Source: Paralithodes platypus (Eukaryota > Arthropoda > Malacostraca > Decapoda > Lithodidae). From it: a DNA stretch of 64,000 nucleotides. The notes under the pieces were generated by a model, which was given only the letters and a program-made list of their open reading frames with translations, did not search any database and was not told where the DNA came from. The DNA is taken from the NCBI GenBank assembly GCA_032716605.1, contig CM064481.1, positions 22,314,811 to 22,378,810 on the forward strand, written 5' to 3'. The translations under genes were made by a program, and so were the position numbers. This document shows positions 43,415 through 54,711 of this stretch, one piece after another (position 1 is the first letter of the stretch; each line of letters begins with the position of its first letter).

Positions 43415-44009
43415 TTACTTGAAATGTTATATTTTTTTTTTTTTTTTTAATTATTTTTTTTTTCTTTGATTATAATCGATTAAAAATCACTGGATTAAAA
43501 TGGTTTGATTTTAATCATGCCAACCCTGCTGTATATATATATATATATTAATTTTTATATAAATTATATAATTTACTCTTGATATAACACTTAAATCATT
43601 TTAAATACAGTATATTTCATTATGATTTAAATCATGATTTTTTTACTCTGATTTAAATTGATTTAAATAATTGTATTTAAATAAAAACAACCCTGCTGCT
43701 GCAGCCGCCAACACTGTGAACAACCGCAGCAGTGCAAGTACTGGTACTAAGCTGGATACACAGGCCTAGTTTGCCTTTTTTCCAGAGGATCTACTGTAAG
43801 ATACTGTAAGTTTGTCAAATTTGAGTGCAAAATGTTGAACTGCATAATCGTTGATGGAATATTATGAAAACTGTCAATTCAAGCTGCAAAATTAGAGTAT
43901 TATTATAAACAAATCATTTCCGTATTAGGAAGAACCGAGTTTATCATTATATATCTATTCATATTCTGTATCTGTATCCAATACTGGAGGCCTACTACCA
44001 TCAAATACA
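43415..44009. other. AT-rich spacer, probably 3' flank of the zinc-finger gene
   Basis: Contains dense TTTAAAT/GATTTAAATC motifs, an AT dinucleotide run near 43535, and the same CAACCCTGCTG at 43523 and 43689 in direct orientation. No gene was recognised. Confidence 0.5.
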
Positions 44010-45899
44010 TTATACACGGTGTATAATTTTGATATGTCTTGCGAGGTGGTATTTCCGAGAAAAATATTTACCACAATGATCACACTTAAATTTCTTTACT
44101 TCTGAATGTATTAGTGAATGCTTGGTAAGGTGACTATTCCGTGTGAAACATTTATCACACACATCACATTTAAATTTCTTTACACCTGAATGTATTAGTG
44201 AATGCTTGGTAAGGTCACTATTCAGTGTGAAACATTTATCACACACATCACATTTAAATTTCTTTACTCCTGAATGTATTAGTGAATGCTTGGTAAGGTC
44301 ACTATTCCGTGTGAAACATTTATCACACACATCACATTTAAATTTCTTTACTCCTGAATGTATTAGTGAATGCTTGGTAAGGTCACTATTCAGTGTGAAA
44401 CATTTATCACACACATCACATTTAAATTTCTTTACTCCTGAATGTATTAGTGAATGATTGGTAAGGTCACCATTCTGTGTGAAACATTTATCACACACAT
44501 CACATTTAAATTTCTTTACTCCTGAATGTATTAGTGAATGCTTGGTAAGGTTACTATTCTCTGTGAAACATTTATCACACACATCACATTTAAATTTCTT
44601 TACTCCTGAATGTATTAGTGAATGCTTGGTAAGGTCACTATTCCGTGTGAAACATTTATCACACACATCACATTTAAATTTCTTTACTCCTGAATGTATT
44701 AGTAAATGCTTGGTAAGGCCATCATTCAGTGAGAAACATTTATCACACACATCACATTTAAATTTCTTTACTCCTGAATGTATTAGTGAATGCCTGGTAA
44801 GGTCATTATTCCGTGTGAAACATTTATCACACACATCACATTTAAATTTCTTTACTCCTGAATGTATTAGTGAATGCTTGGTAAGGTCACTATTCAGTGT
44901 GAAACATTTATCACACACATCACATTTAAATTTCTTTACTCCTGAATGTATTAGTGAATGCTTGGTAAGGCCATCATTCTGTGTGAAACATTTATCACAC
45001 ACATCACATTTAAATTTCTTTACTCCTGAATGTATTAGTGAATGCTTGGTAAGGTCACTATTCCGTGTGAAACAATTATCACACACATCACATTTAAATT
45101 TCTTTACTCCTGAATGCATTAGTAAATGCTTGGTAAGGTTATTATTCTGTGAGAAACATTTATCACACACATCACATTTAAATGTCTTCACTCCTGAATG
45201 TATTAGTAAATGCTTGGTAAGGTCACTATTCCATGTGAAACATTTATCACAACGATCACACTTGAATGCCTTTAATCCTGAATGTATTAGTGAATGCTTG
45301 GTGAGAGTAGACCTCTCTGTGAAACATTTATTACACACATCACATTTAAATTTCTTCACTCCTAAATGTATTAAAATATGTCTGGTGAGGTTGACCTTTA
45401 CAGTGAACCATTTATCACAATGATCACACTTGAATTTCTTCTCTCCCGAATGAATTAGTAAATGCCTTGTAAGGCTACATTTTGTACTAAATGTTTTGAG
45501 GCACACCTGACACTCAAACTTCTTCACTCCTGAATGAACTACAGAATGTTCAACAAGCTGACTTTTCTTACTAAACAGTTTACCGCACACCTGACACCCA
45601 TGCTTCTTAACTTTTGGTGTGTTGGTGGTGTGAGACCCTTTCGTTTTATAAGTACACTCATTTGTCTCTATTTTACCTATTGCAAGACACTCATCTTCAG
45701 ACTTAGAGATTTTTTCACTTCCTATATTCTGTGACAGATCCGTTTCACTTTTGATTAGTTTTTGTGATATACCAAAGTCCATAACATTCATATTACACTT
45801 AACTGTTGGATCAAATTCATCAGATTCAAACTCTTCACTCTTTATTACTTCCTCACTCTCCAACTTGAAAACTGATCCTCCTTCAGTCATCTCTATCAT
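44010..45899 (-). CDS. C2H2 zinc-finger protein, 19 tandem fingers
   Basis: Uninterrupted 629-residue reading frame. Residues about 1-100 are acidic and Ser/Lys-rich with two I-K-S-E sequences (possible SUMO sites) and no recognisable ZAD, BTB or KRAB domain. From about residue 101 there are 19 C2H2 fingers, most 28 residues long. Fingers 4-18 are nearly identical (FKCDVCDKCFT, then LTKHSLIHSGVKK). The linker is SGVKK rather than the usual TGEKP. Variation is concentrated at the DNA-contacting positions (RNSD, LNSD, QNDG, ENSN and similar). The last finger has the spacing H-x4-H (RHIKIIH). The likely role is a nuclear sequence-specific DNA-binding protein. It is the only undamaged non-transposon gene seen. 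An upstream 5' UTR exon is possible. Confidence 0.9.
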   Translation of the reverse strand: MIEMTEGGSVFKLESEEVIKSEEFESDEFDPTVKCNMNVMDFGISQKLIKSETDLSQNIGSEKISKSEDECLAIGKIETNECTYKTKGSHTTNTPKVKKHGCQVCGKLFSKKSQLVEHSVVHSGVKKFECQVCLKTFSTKCSLTRHLLIHSGEKKFKCDHCDKWFTVKVNLTRHILIHLGVKKFKCDVCNKCFTERSTLTKHSLIHSGLKAFKCDRCDKCFTWNSDLTKHLLIHSGVKTFKCDVCDKCFSQNNNLTKHLLMHSGVKKFKCDVCDNCFTRNSDLTKHSLIHSGVKKFKCDVCDKCFTQNDGLTKHSLIHSGVKKFKCDVCDKCFTLNSDLTKHSLIHSGVKKFKCDVCDKCFTRNNDLTRHSLIHSGVKKFKCDVCDKCFSLNDGLTKHLLIHSGVKKFKCDVCDKCFTRNSDLTKHSLIHSGVKKFKCDVCDKCFTENSNLTKHSLIHSGVKKFKCDVCDKCFTQNGDLTNHSLIHSGVKKFKCDVCDKCFTLNSDLTKHSLIHSGVKKFKCDVCDKCFTRNSDLTKHSLIHSGVKKFKCDVCDKCFTLNSDLTKHSLIHSGVKKFKCDVCDKCFTRNSHLTKHSLIHSEVKKFKCDHCGKYFSRKYHLARHIKIIHRV

Positions 45900-46500
45900 T
45901 CAACCTCTGATGACTAATTTTAAATTAATCAACCTATATCAAGTAATATATTTCAAAGTACACTACACCATCAATATCATTAGCAGTAGAAGTAGCATCT
46001 ATGGTTTCTATAGCACTCTTTAGTAAAAACTTGGCGAACGATAGTCACACTTCCAAGACGTATAATATTATATTGTAGTTCTTGAAAATTACATGCTTGA
46101 TCATTCTATGCTTGCCTCATGTTGTGGACCTGGAAGAAAAGATGATATTAGACAAAACTGACTGAGGCAGTCTTGGTAGAATATTAATCCTATTGTGACT
46201 TTGTCCCATACATACATATGATGCAGTTTTTAACACTGTACACTCCCTTGATTGACAGAGCTAGGGTGTGCCCTTGTTACAGGGACTTTACTGGACATTT
46301 GCCACAAATCACCAGTCTTGTGGCACTGAACACTGCTTGTTTGCATCAATTCGGACAACCAAAACCTATGGGTTGATTTGCTTGGGCAGTGCTTGCAACA
46401 GTGTTCCAGGCAGACTGACTGTGATGTTATGTTGTTCTATGTTTCGTGGACCCCGACCAAGACAACAAAGTTGTCTCTGGCGCACACAGTTTTAAGAAGA
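45900..46500 (-). other. upstream region of the zinc-finger gene
   Basis: On the minus strand TCTTTTCTTCCAG (about 46120-46132) is a good splice acceptor, so a 5' UTR intron ending about 220 bp before the start codon is plausible. No other gene was recognised. Confidence 0.4.
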
Positions 46501-46509
46501 ACTCAAGCC

Positions 46510-46519
46510 CGTGCCTTAT
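46510..46519 (-). promoter_or_regulatory. possible TATA box
   Basis: CTTATATAAG is a self-complementary TATA-like sequence about 610 bp upstream of the zinc-finger start codon. It is a candidate only; there is no supporting initiator evidence. Confidence 0.2.
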
Positions 46520-46573
46520 ATAAGTACGCCCGGGCTCCATGGAGATCGCTCTAGTGCACTTTTAACACCTTAA

Positions 46574-47038
46574 GAGCGGCCTATGCGATTTATTTATATG
46601 TACCGCCCAGCGGGGTGTTTTTAGCCAAAATAGGGCTGTTTACGTGATCATTTTCATGCCTAAATAAGACCCAGAACGTAAAACAAGTACCTATCCCTGA
46701 AAGGGCATAAACAGAGCTTTCGAATGACACCATAACGATCCTTTTATGATGGCTAGTTTTCTTGCAATAACCGTGCAACGCGAGTGCAAAAAGCATGTAA
46801 TTCGGTACTTTCCCCATATAATTCAGTATGTAGCGAGTGAGAGAGGGAGGAGGGAGCTGAGATTCGTGTCAGTAGGTTCGCCGTGGTGGTCTGGAGCAGT
46901 CATACGCTCGCTAGTCTCCTGCCACCACTTGTCTCTCTCTCTCAGCAACATTACGTGCTGAAATTGCCACTCGACCTATGTCGAGCGCCGCCACATAGTC
47001 CAGCTTTATTAAATACGACTTATGTGGTGAGCCGCTTT
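46574..47038. mobile_element. possible TTAA-flanked element (family F)
   Basis: TTAA at 46570-46573 and 47039-47042. The inner ends share AGCGGC in inverted orientation (TTAAGAGCGGC and TTAAAAAGCGGC). The match is short and no second copy was found, so this may be chance. Confidence 0.3.
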
Positions 47039-47446
47039 TTAAGGGTTTTATGTAATGTCTAAGTGGTTTAAAGCCTTATTTTCTACGACAAATTGTTGTA
47101 GTCATGAAATTTTTATCCTTTAGAGAGAGCATAATAAGCATATCTAGATATATTTCCATAAAGCACACCTGGAAACATTTTGAGCTATGTGGTCGGAAAG
47201 ATATTTTCATGTTTTGCAGATTCTTTTCCACCCCCTAGATATTTGATAACTTGACTGTCATCTGTCGTACGTCCTGTGCCGTCATTTGATGTATACATTG
47301 TACGTACATAGACATCATTGTATCAGAGTACACATTTTATTATGTCTTCTTAACATGTTTTTAAACCTCTCAGGCATGGAACCACAAATCATGTACAGGT
47401 ATTCAGGAAGTACGTCCCTAAAATGCACGGATACGCGATTAGCGTA

Positions 47447-47770
47447 CCGTAAAACTGGGTGACTTCGGACAGTTTTCAAGGTTTTCAGGGTATAATTAAG
47501 ACAATAATTGCATAATAAAATCACTGTTGGTGCCAATGTCTGGCCAGGGTAAGTGGCTATTGACCTTGTATGATAACAAAATATAACACTAATATTGCGA
47601 GTGCTATTAAAGATCTAAAAGTGTCCGATGTCGCCTTCAGTTTTGGCTGACTTCGGACAGAAGTGGCCAGCTTCGGACATCCATTGATTTGCATTCAAAT
47701 ACCAGTTCTACCCTTTGGCTGCTTACTTCAACTGCCCACTAGGTGACTTTGGACACTGCAGGTTTGTTTA
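47447..47770 (+). mobile_element. fragment of a TA-flanked element (family D-related)
   Basis: TA then CCGTAAAACTGGGTGACTTC resembles the family D end. The interior repeats GACTTCGGACA and AGCTTCGGACATCC. I did not find the opposite end, so the extent is uncertain. Confidence 0.55.
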
Positions 47771-48320
47771 AAAAATCAGAAAGTATATTGCACATAATTG
47801 TGGTACCTTAAACAGAGATTAACATCAAGGACTAAAGAAAATAGTATTTTCCCTGCATTATATGTGAGATTTAAATATTGAGCATTTGTATAATATTTGG
47901 AGTTAATTTTAATAGGTCATTTTAACCCTAGATCCTTCACAAACTTTTTCCAACCCCAAAATATAGGTTTATCCTTTGTATATACCCAAAATATAACAAC
48001 ATAGGGTCTTCATTCCCAATACTAAACTCACGTGATTAGCACATACCAGTAGTCATACATACAGTACATACAATGGTTTAGCGTCATTTTTCCAATACAT
48101 GCATTGTAACGGCTTAGACGTCATAGTCACAGTTAACTTAATATCCCGCGGAACACGAAAATGAGCTGGTGAAAAGTGCCCAGGACACGTAATTTCTACC
48201 CTTCGATTCTGACAGAATTTGTTATATTAACTATACATACAAAGGTTTAACATAATTTTTTCCATTACATGCATTGTAACGGCTCAGATGGGGTTGCCTT
48301 TCAGTAGTTGGAGTGTACTG
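47771..48320. other. unassigned stretch
   Basis: No gene was recognised. A segment with CATGCATTGTAACGGCT occurs at about 48100 and 48270, about 170 bp apart. Confidence 0.5.
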
Positions 48321-48660
48321 TAGTACAATAAAGTCCTGCCACAGCACTGCCCCACCAAGTCATCACTGTGGCTGATGTTGGTATAATGCTAACCATGCCT
48401 CAGCAAGACTCAACAGAGTCTCCCTGCAGCATTTGCACCTGCAGTATCTGCAACTACACCAGTCTTAACAGTGGTACAAAAAGATAGCACCATAACAAGA
48501 CTACTGTATATTAGGCAATTGGATTGTAGAACAATAAAGTCCTGCCCCAACATGCAAACACTGTTGCTGACACAGGTGTGGTGCCAAACAGCACCCAGGT
48601 AAGATTCAGTCCCCTGTGGCACTTATCCGCACCCCACCAGCCTCAGCAGTGCCATACCAT

Positions 48661-49868
48661 ACCATAATATTTGTAAATGACTTACCTGAGGGACTAACAA
48701 GCTACATGAGCATGTTTGCGGACGATGCTAAGCTGCTTAAAACGATCAGAACCCAGGAGGATTGCCTTGAGCTCCAAGCAGATTTGCAAAAGATCCATGA
48801 ATGGAGCATCAAATGGAATATGGAGTTCAATGCAGGGAAATGTAAGACTCTAGAAATGGGTAAAAGCAAGTACAGACCTAGAAAAGATTATAAACTAGGA
48901 AACGAAGTGATTCCCAAAGCAGAAAAAGAAAAAGACTTGGGGATAGAATTTAAGGATAACATGTCTCCAGAAAGCCACGTAAATAAGATAGTGAGAGAAT
49001 CACTAGCACTATTGGCAAATATCAGGATGTCTTTCAATTATCTTAATGAAAACACCATGAAACAAATAATAACGGCAATAATGAGACCCAGGATGGAATA
49101 TGCATCTGTAGTGTGGTCCCCTCACATGAAGAAAAATATCCACAAAATTGAGAGGGTACAGAGAGCAGCTACGAGGATAATCCCAGGTTTGGAAAATTTG
49201 GAGTACCAAGAGAGGCTCGAGAGATTGAATCTACCTACACTGGAACAGAGAAGGAAACGAGGACAGCAAATTCAGATATACAAATGTGTTAGAGGTACAG
49301 TAGGGTCCCGCATAAAACGTGTTCGCATAAAACGAGTCTCGATTAAAACGACCGACCTAAAATATTAATATTTAATTTTCGATCAGAACGAATCTCGCTT
49401 TGTACGAAATATCGTTCGCTTTGTACGAAATATCGTCGCTTTGTACGAAATATAGTTCGCTTTGTATGAAATATCGTTCGCTTTGTATGAAATATCGTTC
49501 GCTTTGTACGAAAATTTTCGCTTACAGCGAACATTGACGATATTGCGCCACCAAAATGCTGTGTTCACATAAAACGAAATCGCATAAAACGCCCTCGTTT
49601 ATCGACCATAAACTCGTTTTATGTGAGACCCTACTGTATTGACAAAATCGACCAAGAAAACTTCATAGAGAGGGATGGAGGTGAGAGAACAAGAGGTCAC
49701 AGCTACAAACTAAAAGTGCTTAATAGTAAATCTGATCTGAAAAGTAAAAGATTTCCTACCAACTCGATTAGTGGGTGGAACAAATTGCCAGCCGAAGTAG
49801 TGTCTGCACCATCAGTGCATAGTTTCAAAGCACGGTATGACAAACATATCTTAGGAGGCGGGAATTAA
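48661..49868 (+). pseudogene. 5'-truncated non-LTR RT, split by a MITE
   Basis: It starts inside the RT at IIFVNDLPEG, followed by the catalytic MFADDAKLL (FADD). It then has FNAGKCKTLEMG, KDLGIEFKDNMSPESHVNKI, RPRMEYASVVWSPHMKKNI and ERVQRAATRIIPGL. Element E2 interrupts it at 49298. It resumes at 49639 with ENFIERDGGERTRGHSYKL and SISGWNKLPAEVVSA, and stops at 49868. It sits in the left arm of the inverted repeat at a site that is empty in the right arm (about 58520). Confidence 0.85.
49298..49636 (-). mobile_element. TA-flanked MITE, family E, copy E2
   Basis: 339 bp with TA at 49296-49297 and 49637-49638. The ends CAGTAGGGTCCCGCATAAAA and CTCACATAAAACG are as in E1. The interior (49396-49520) has about six tandem copies of CGCTTTGTACGAAATATCGTT. 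It is inserted in the non-LTR RT frame. Confidence 0.9.
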
Positions 49869-51040
49869 CGAGCATGCTCACTCCCGCAAATACAACTAGT
49901 GTAAGTACAACTAGTGTAAGTACCAAGACAGTGCTAAGATAAAGACTTTATTGCATAGTAATGGCTGTTGGTCCACAAGTCTATCGCCATCCACCCTATT
50001 AGTCGCCTTGTACGACACGCAGTAGGATGCGTGGGTCACATTCTTTTGTTCCTCCACCATTAGATGAAGGTCCCCTTACCCCCTGGGGTAAGGGGGGTAT
50101 TGGGAGGTTTGACGCCTCCCAAAGAACCAAATAAGGAAAACTTTCTATTTGGTAATAGCCTCGTAGTATCCAACGTAGAGCTATATACTATTGCATAATT
50201 CCGCTCAGCTCTGGGAGCGACCAATTATCGAAACCACTAGCGCGATTAATCGATAACTTCTAGAGTAGCACCTACATTCTCTACTAGATACGTTGTACAC
50301 ACGTTTGAGTCACTAGTTTAAAGAAAAAAACGAAAAAATGGGTGAGAAAAAGAAGAGAAAGTTAAAGAATTTTCCCATCTGCGATCTAGGCTCCTTACTA
50401 CTTCTTTGTGAGCTTCCCGTGCAACCCGACTGGGTTAATTAGATCATCCTGGTATCAAGTTAAATAGACTAGATTGGATGGTCAGGGGTACGGCGCGAGG
50501 GCGGGATACTATGACGTTGGATACTACGAGGCTACTAACAAATAGAAGGTTTTCCTTATTTGGTTCATTGGGAGGCGTCAAACCTCCCAATTTAGTAGTA
50601 GCCTCTATGTTATCCAACGTAGAGCTAGAGTACCACATTGGAGGCGGACATCCAAGCAGCAAACAAAACTTTAGCCATTAGTAACAGATCAAGACCACGG
50701 AAAGACAGACATAAACAAGAGGAGTTTATATTAAAGGAGTGTACTGACAGGTGCATATTAAGAATGGTCAAGTACAGTCATGTCAATTCAATGGAAGAAC
50801 TTAGCCTAAGGCAAAGATAGATGCATTTCATAAAGATGATTATGAATAACAGGATGGCCCCCCTTCTGCAGACAGTATGAATACCCAAAAGTATAATGAG
50901 TGGAAGAAATATATATACAGTACAAATTTAGTACAGCATGAATCGCGTGATACACAATATAAGTGACCAGCACGTAATTATTTCCTGAAAGAAATTGGTA
51001 TAAGGCATAGACATACCAAAGTACAATTAAGGATACTTAA

Positions 51041-51519
51041 CCCTCCAGCTCCGGCTATGTATTCCATATATATTCCCCGAAATCCGGGGGTTTTGGCCGA
51101 AAAAAGTCTACGTCTAGGCTACCGTATCTTTGTTATTCTGACTGCTTCCGCATTCCCGCGCATCCCCAAGCGTAGATGTGTTTCGTACCTGTAGAATGGC
51201 GTTAAGTAGAGCTTTCTAAGTCAACTGGTTCAGTTGTGATGATGATTTCATTGGAGATAACTTTATGGCAAAAACAGCCACTTTACACTACTTTTCGATA
51301 CTTAACAATAACATACAGGCACACACGAACAAGCGACGCACTCCTTCTTGTGGTCGGAGATGCGGGGCGTCGGTCCAGCCGGCTGTTGTTTACATGCGTC
51401 GGACGTACGCCTCGCACACCAAGCTTACAGGCTTTGAGCTCATGGGTGTTTAAGAGCCCTTCCGGGTAGCTCGGGTGTGTTTTTTATGGGTGTTTAAGAG
51501 CCCTTCCGGGTCTGAAGGG
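51041..51519 (-). mobile_element. family C TTAA element
   Basis: TTAA at 51037-51040 and 51520-51523, 479 bp, minus orientation. The second direct-repeat copy and both ends are present. Confidence 0.9.
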
Positions 51520-51688
51520 TTAAGATTAGAATAAATCGATTCCTTAACCTAGGCAAGGATGAACCTTAGGTAATTAGTACATATATTAGATAAGTACGTG
51601 TACTTCATAAACACCCCTCTCCCCCCTATATGGAAAGGAAAGGATAGTCGGAGGCACACAGACTGAAAGAACAGTACAGGTAATACCC

Positions 51689-52620
51689 CTAGTGAACCCT
51701 TTGGCCCAACGCAACAGAAGGACGACCCGGCCTGCCCAAGGACACGGACAGATAGGAAGCGACAAACGTGTTGTGGGAAGACCAGAGCCCTGTGTTGGCA
51801 AAATCTGTGAGTGAACGAGTAAGAGGAAAACTAATCGTAGCAGCATGCGAACGTATGTCGTGAGCCAACCCTTGAATGACAGGATGACTGGCACGAATCA
51901 CCCGACACAGGCTAATCCCCACTGCACGCTTGCCTAGGCCCCTACCGGCCTGTGATGCCACCCACAGCGCCACACCCGACACCGGCATGGAGGAGTGCAC
52001 ATACGTATGCAGGGCTTTCACCGGGCATAGCGTATGAGGAACACGTTATCGCTTGTGGAACAACAAACGGCTAAAAAATGTGCGCCTCACATCCAGAAAA
52101 CGAACAAACGGGGCCAAAATGACCGCCCTGAGGACGGGAGAAAAAAGCAAGGAATTCAGGGCCCCAGACAAGGCAGCCAGCTCCGAGACTCTCTCCCCAG
52201 TAGCATAGCGAATGCAAGAAGAAACAATGCCGTTTCAAGCAAGGGCTCAGGCATTGGGTAGGTAGTGGAAACGGGCGTAGGGAGGAGCGTTAGAGCTTCC
52301 GCCAAAGGCCACTGAGGCGGAATCTGGCGCGGGGGCGGCCGAAGCTGAAAACAGGGGTTCATGAAAAATATCAGCCCTTGCTGAGAGACGGCCAACCCCG
52401 TCAAAGGCCACAAAAGGCTCCCGTATAGCTGACAGGTGGTTCCGAAGAGTGTTGTACAAGTTGCGACGGAATGCAAAGGAAAAGATAAGGTAGTGAAACA
52501 CCAATGCGACCGACGGACTGTGTGGGCAGGGTCAGGAATGCATTTAGGAAAACATCCCCAGTGAGACACGTGAGTTGTCCACGTCGTCGCAGTCGAAAGC
52601 AGAAGAAACCTGTGTGTCAA
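51689..52620 (-). pseudogene. DIRS-like tyrosine recombinase, left arm
   Basis: Minus strand: FHYLIFSFAFRRNLYNTLRN, LRPPPRQIPPQWPLAEALTL, LGRESRSWLPCLGP, and in the next frame KALHTYVHSS, GLAHDIRSHAATISFPL (H-x-x-R) and LWSSHNTFVASYLSVSLG (candidate nucleophile Tyr). The frames shift at least twice. It aligns well with the right-arm copy. Confidence 0.8.
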
Positions 52621-52849
52621 GAGTCTTCCAAACTTTGTTAGCTACTTTGCCACATAAACAGTACACGATTCAAAAGCCAACGAGGATCCCAGGTCTCCAA
52701 GCGGCCCCAAGTGGAAGTCGGAGACCGACAGGGGAACGGGACATGGGGACCATCGCTACAGCTGAGTGGACCAGGCCTGTGCCGGCCATAAGGGCGCGAA
52801 CAACCAAACCCTGCCTCGATACCCTCGCAGCCTGAGGAGGGCCGTGTAC

Positions 52850-54340
52850 AGCAAAAGTGCGTCAGGTGGCGGAAACACTTATATGGACTGCCATTTGTTC
52901 CAGTCCTCGCTGAACGCGTCTGGCCCCCTTCCTGCTGAGGGGCGAGTCCAGCGGGTCAGGAAGACAGACAACTCGGTCGGCACGAGCGAGGCGAACAAGG
53001 CCACTTATGGAACGCCCCAGGAGGCTGCCAGGTCGTCGAATGCGTACTGTATGTAAGACCATTCTACACAGGTGCGTCGTCCCTTCGACAAAGCATCCAC
53101 TCAAAGATTGGCAGTCCCGAGCAGGTAAGTCGCATGCAGGGCGATGCCTCGATTGTCGACTTGATAAAACAACATCTCCGCCAGGGCCTGGAGAACGGCG
53201 TACCTGGAGGAGCCCTGCCTCTGAAGACAGAGAACCGCCGTCAGATCATCTATCCTGATGGCTACCGACCTGCCGGGGAGGGCCCGTTCGTGATCCTACA
53301 GGAAGAACAACGGGATTAACAGACCCAAGACAATGATGAGTAAGGGCGAGACCCGGTCATCTGTCCCGATTTGGACGACCCATGTTGGATTGATAGCCCC
53401 ACCCCACTGCACTCGACGCATCGGTATCTACCCAGATGGTCGGCGGTGGAGCGGACCAGGGCACAACCGCAGTGAGTGTGCCCCGAGCGACCCAGTGTGT
53501 GAATCTCAAATGAAACTAGTGCGGAACCGGCCAAAGCCGATTGGGAGGCAACAGAGGAAACGCTCTGTCGCCCAACTGTATGAGGCGCTTTAGCCTGAGC
53601 CCCCTTAGGGGAATGGCCAGTGACGCCCAAATGAGTGACCCAATGAGCGAGTCCTAGGTCTTCCTGGTAATCGAGATCGAGTGCTAAGTGGCAAAAAGCT
53701 TCCTGCGAAGATTCGCCGCATTCACCGGACTCTGTACGACTGTCGCACACGTCATGTCTCAGTCTAGGCCCACCCACGTCACTTCTGGCGACGGCGTGAG
53801 GCATGACTTGGGAACGTTTACCTTGAATTCCAAACAAGCGATATGTCGAATGACTAGGAATGTGTCCTGTACACAGTGTGTCGGAGATACACGAAGTGTT
53901 GGCTGAAGCTGGACAGACCTACCACCGGTCACACCGCATCGCAGTCCCTTTTGTGGACTAGAAAGACATGCGAGAGGAAGACACGTTGCTGAGACGTGAC
54001 CACCCAAATTATCCCATCCTCGTGCATAGACCGAATCACTTCGGCAACGTCTTGAGACACTGGTCGATGTCGGGGAGGCTGCCTGAGGAAGGACTTGACC
54101 CCCACCTCCACGACAGACCCTGCTGCACAACCCGTCATGCCCACGATCGGCGGAGCCATTGCCGAGAGTGGGGACGGAAGAAACCGGTGTGAGGGCCTTG
54201 AGTAAGGCCCACCACCGAATCTGCCAAACGGTCAGGAGAGGGGAGAGGGGATAGTCCCAGAGGCACGACGCGTCGTTTGACGCGGAGTGCCCCCCATTAG
54301 TATACAGGATTCCCTGCATAGGACCCCTTGATTCCTGGAC
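52850..54340 (-). pseudogene. DIRS-like RT/RNase H, left arm
   Basis: Minus strand fragments in several frames. The RT N-terminal part at 54159-53929 has VKSFLRQPPRHRPVSQDVAE and FLSHVFLVHKRDCDAV, like FLVPKRDSVQMRPVIDL of element 1. Further on, FKVNVPKSCLTPSPEVTWVG matches FKVNLAKSSLIPTRKIQWVG. The RNase H end VDALSKGRR (about 53080-53105) matches WADALSRRQ. It is heavily decayed. Confidence 0.75.
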
Positions 54341-54711
54341 GACCAAGTGAGGGTCCAGTTGCGCCTCCCAGTGTCGTCGCTGGCTAGGCGCCAGGCTGCC
54401 CTGACTCATGTGCCTGCGTCTGATACGTCGACGGTGTCTGCGGACACTGGGAGGAAGAGGGGGAAGCGTCGCAGGTCCCACCCTCGCCTCGTCGTCAACG
54501 GTTCCACTCACCTCCTCGGCATGCCCTCTCTTCCGTTCCTGGCAGGGGTCGTACGAACTTCAGGGCGATGCGGCATGTGCCCACTAGTTCCGCCTTGCCT
54601 GCTGTTGTGCCGCCTGCGTTCTCTCCGTCTCGGCGTACGAGTCATGACCTAATCAGGGAAATTGAGGAAGAGCAGGCCAGGCATCTTCATCGCCCTTCAT
54701 CTCCTGCTGCA

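Larger units (their letters stand above)
50100..54340 (-). mobile_element. DIRS-like element 3, left arm
   Basis: Minus-strand 3' part of a DIRS-like element: RT about 54340-53750, RNase H about 53750-52850, recombinase about 52620-51690, and 3' region and terminal repeat to about 50100. The terminal part (50100-50590) matches the right end of element 2. A family C copy is inserted at 51041-51519. Confidence 0.75.

Noticed and set aside
44143..45423. Long plus-strand open frames with a repeating KHLSHTSHLNFFTPEC pattern
   Set aside because: They are the antisense of the 84-bp zinc-finger repeat. The periodicity keeps the opposite strand open.
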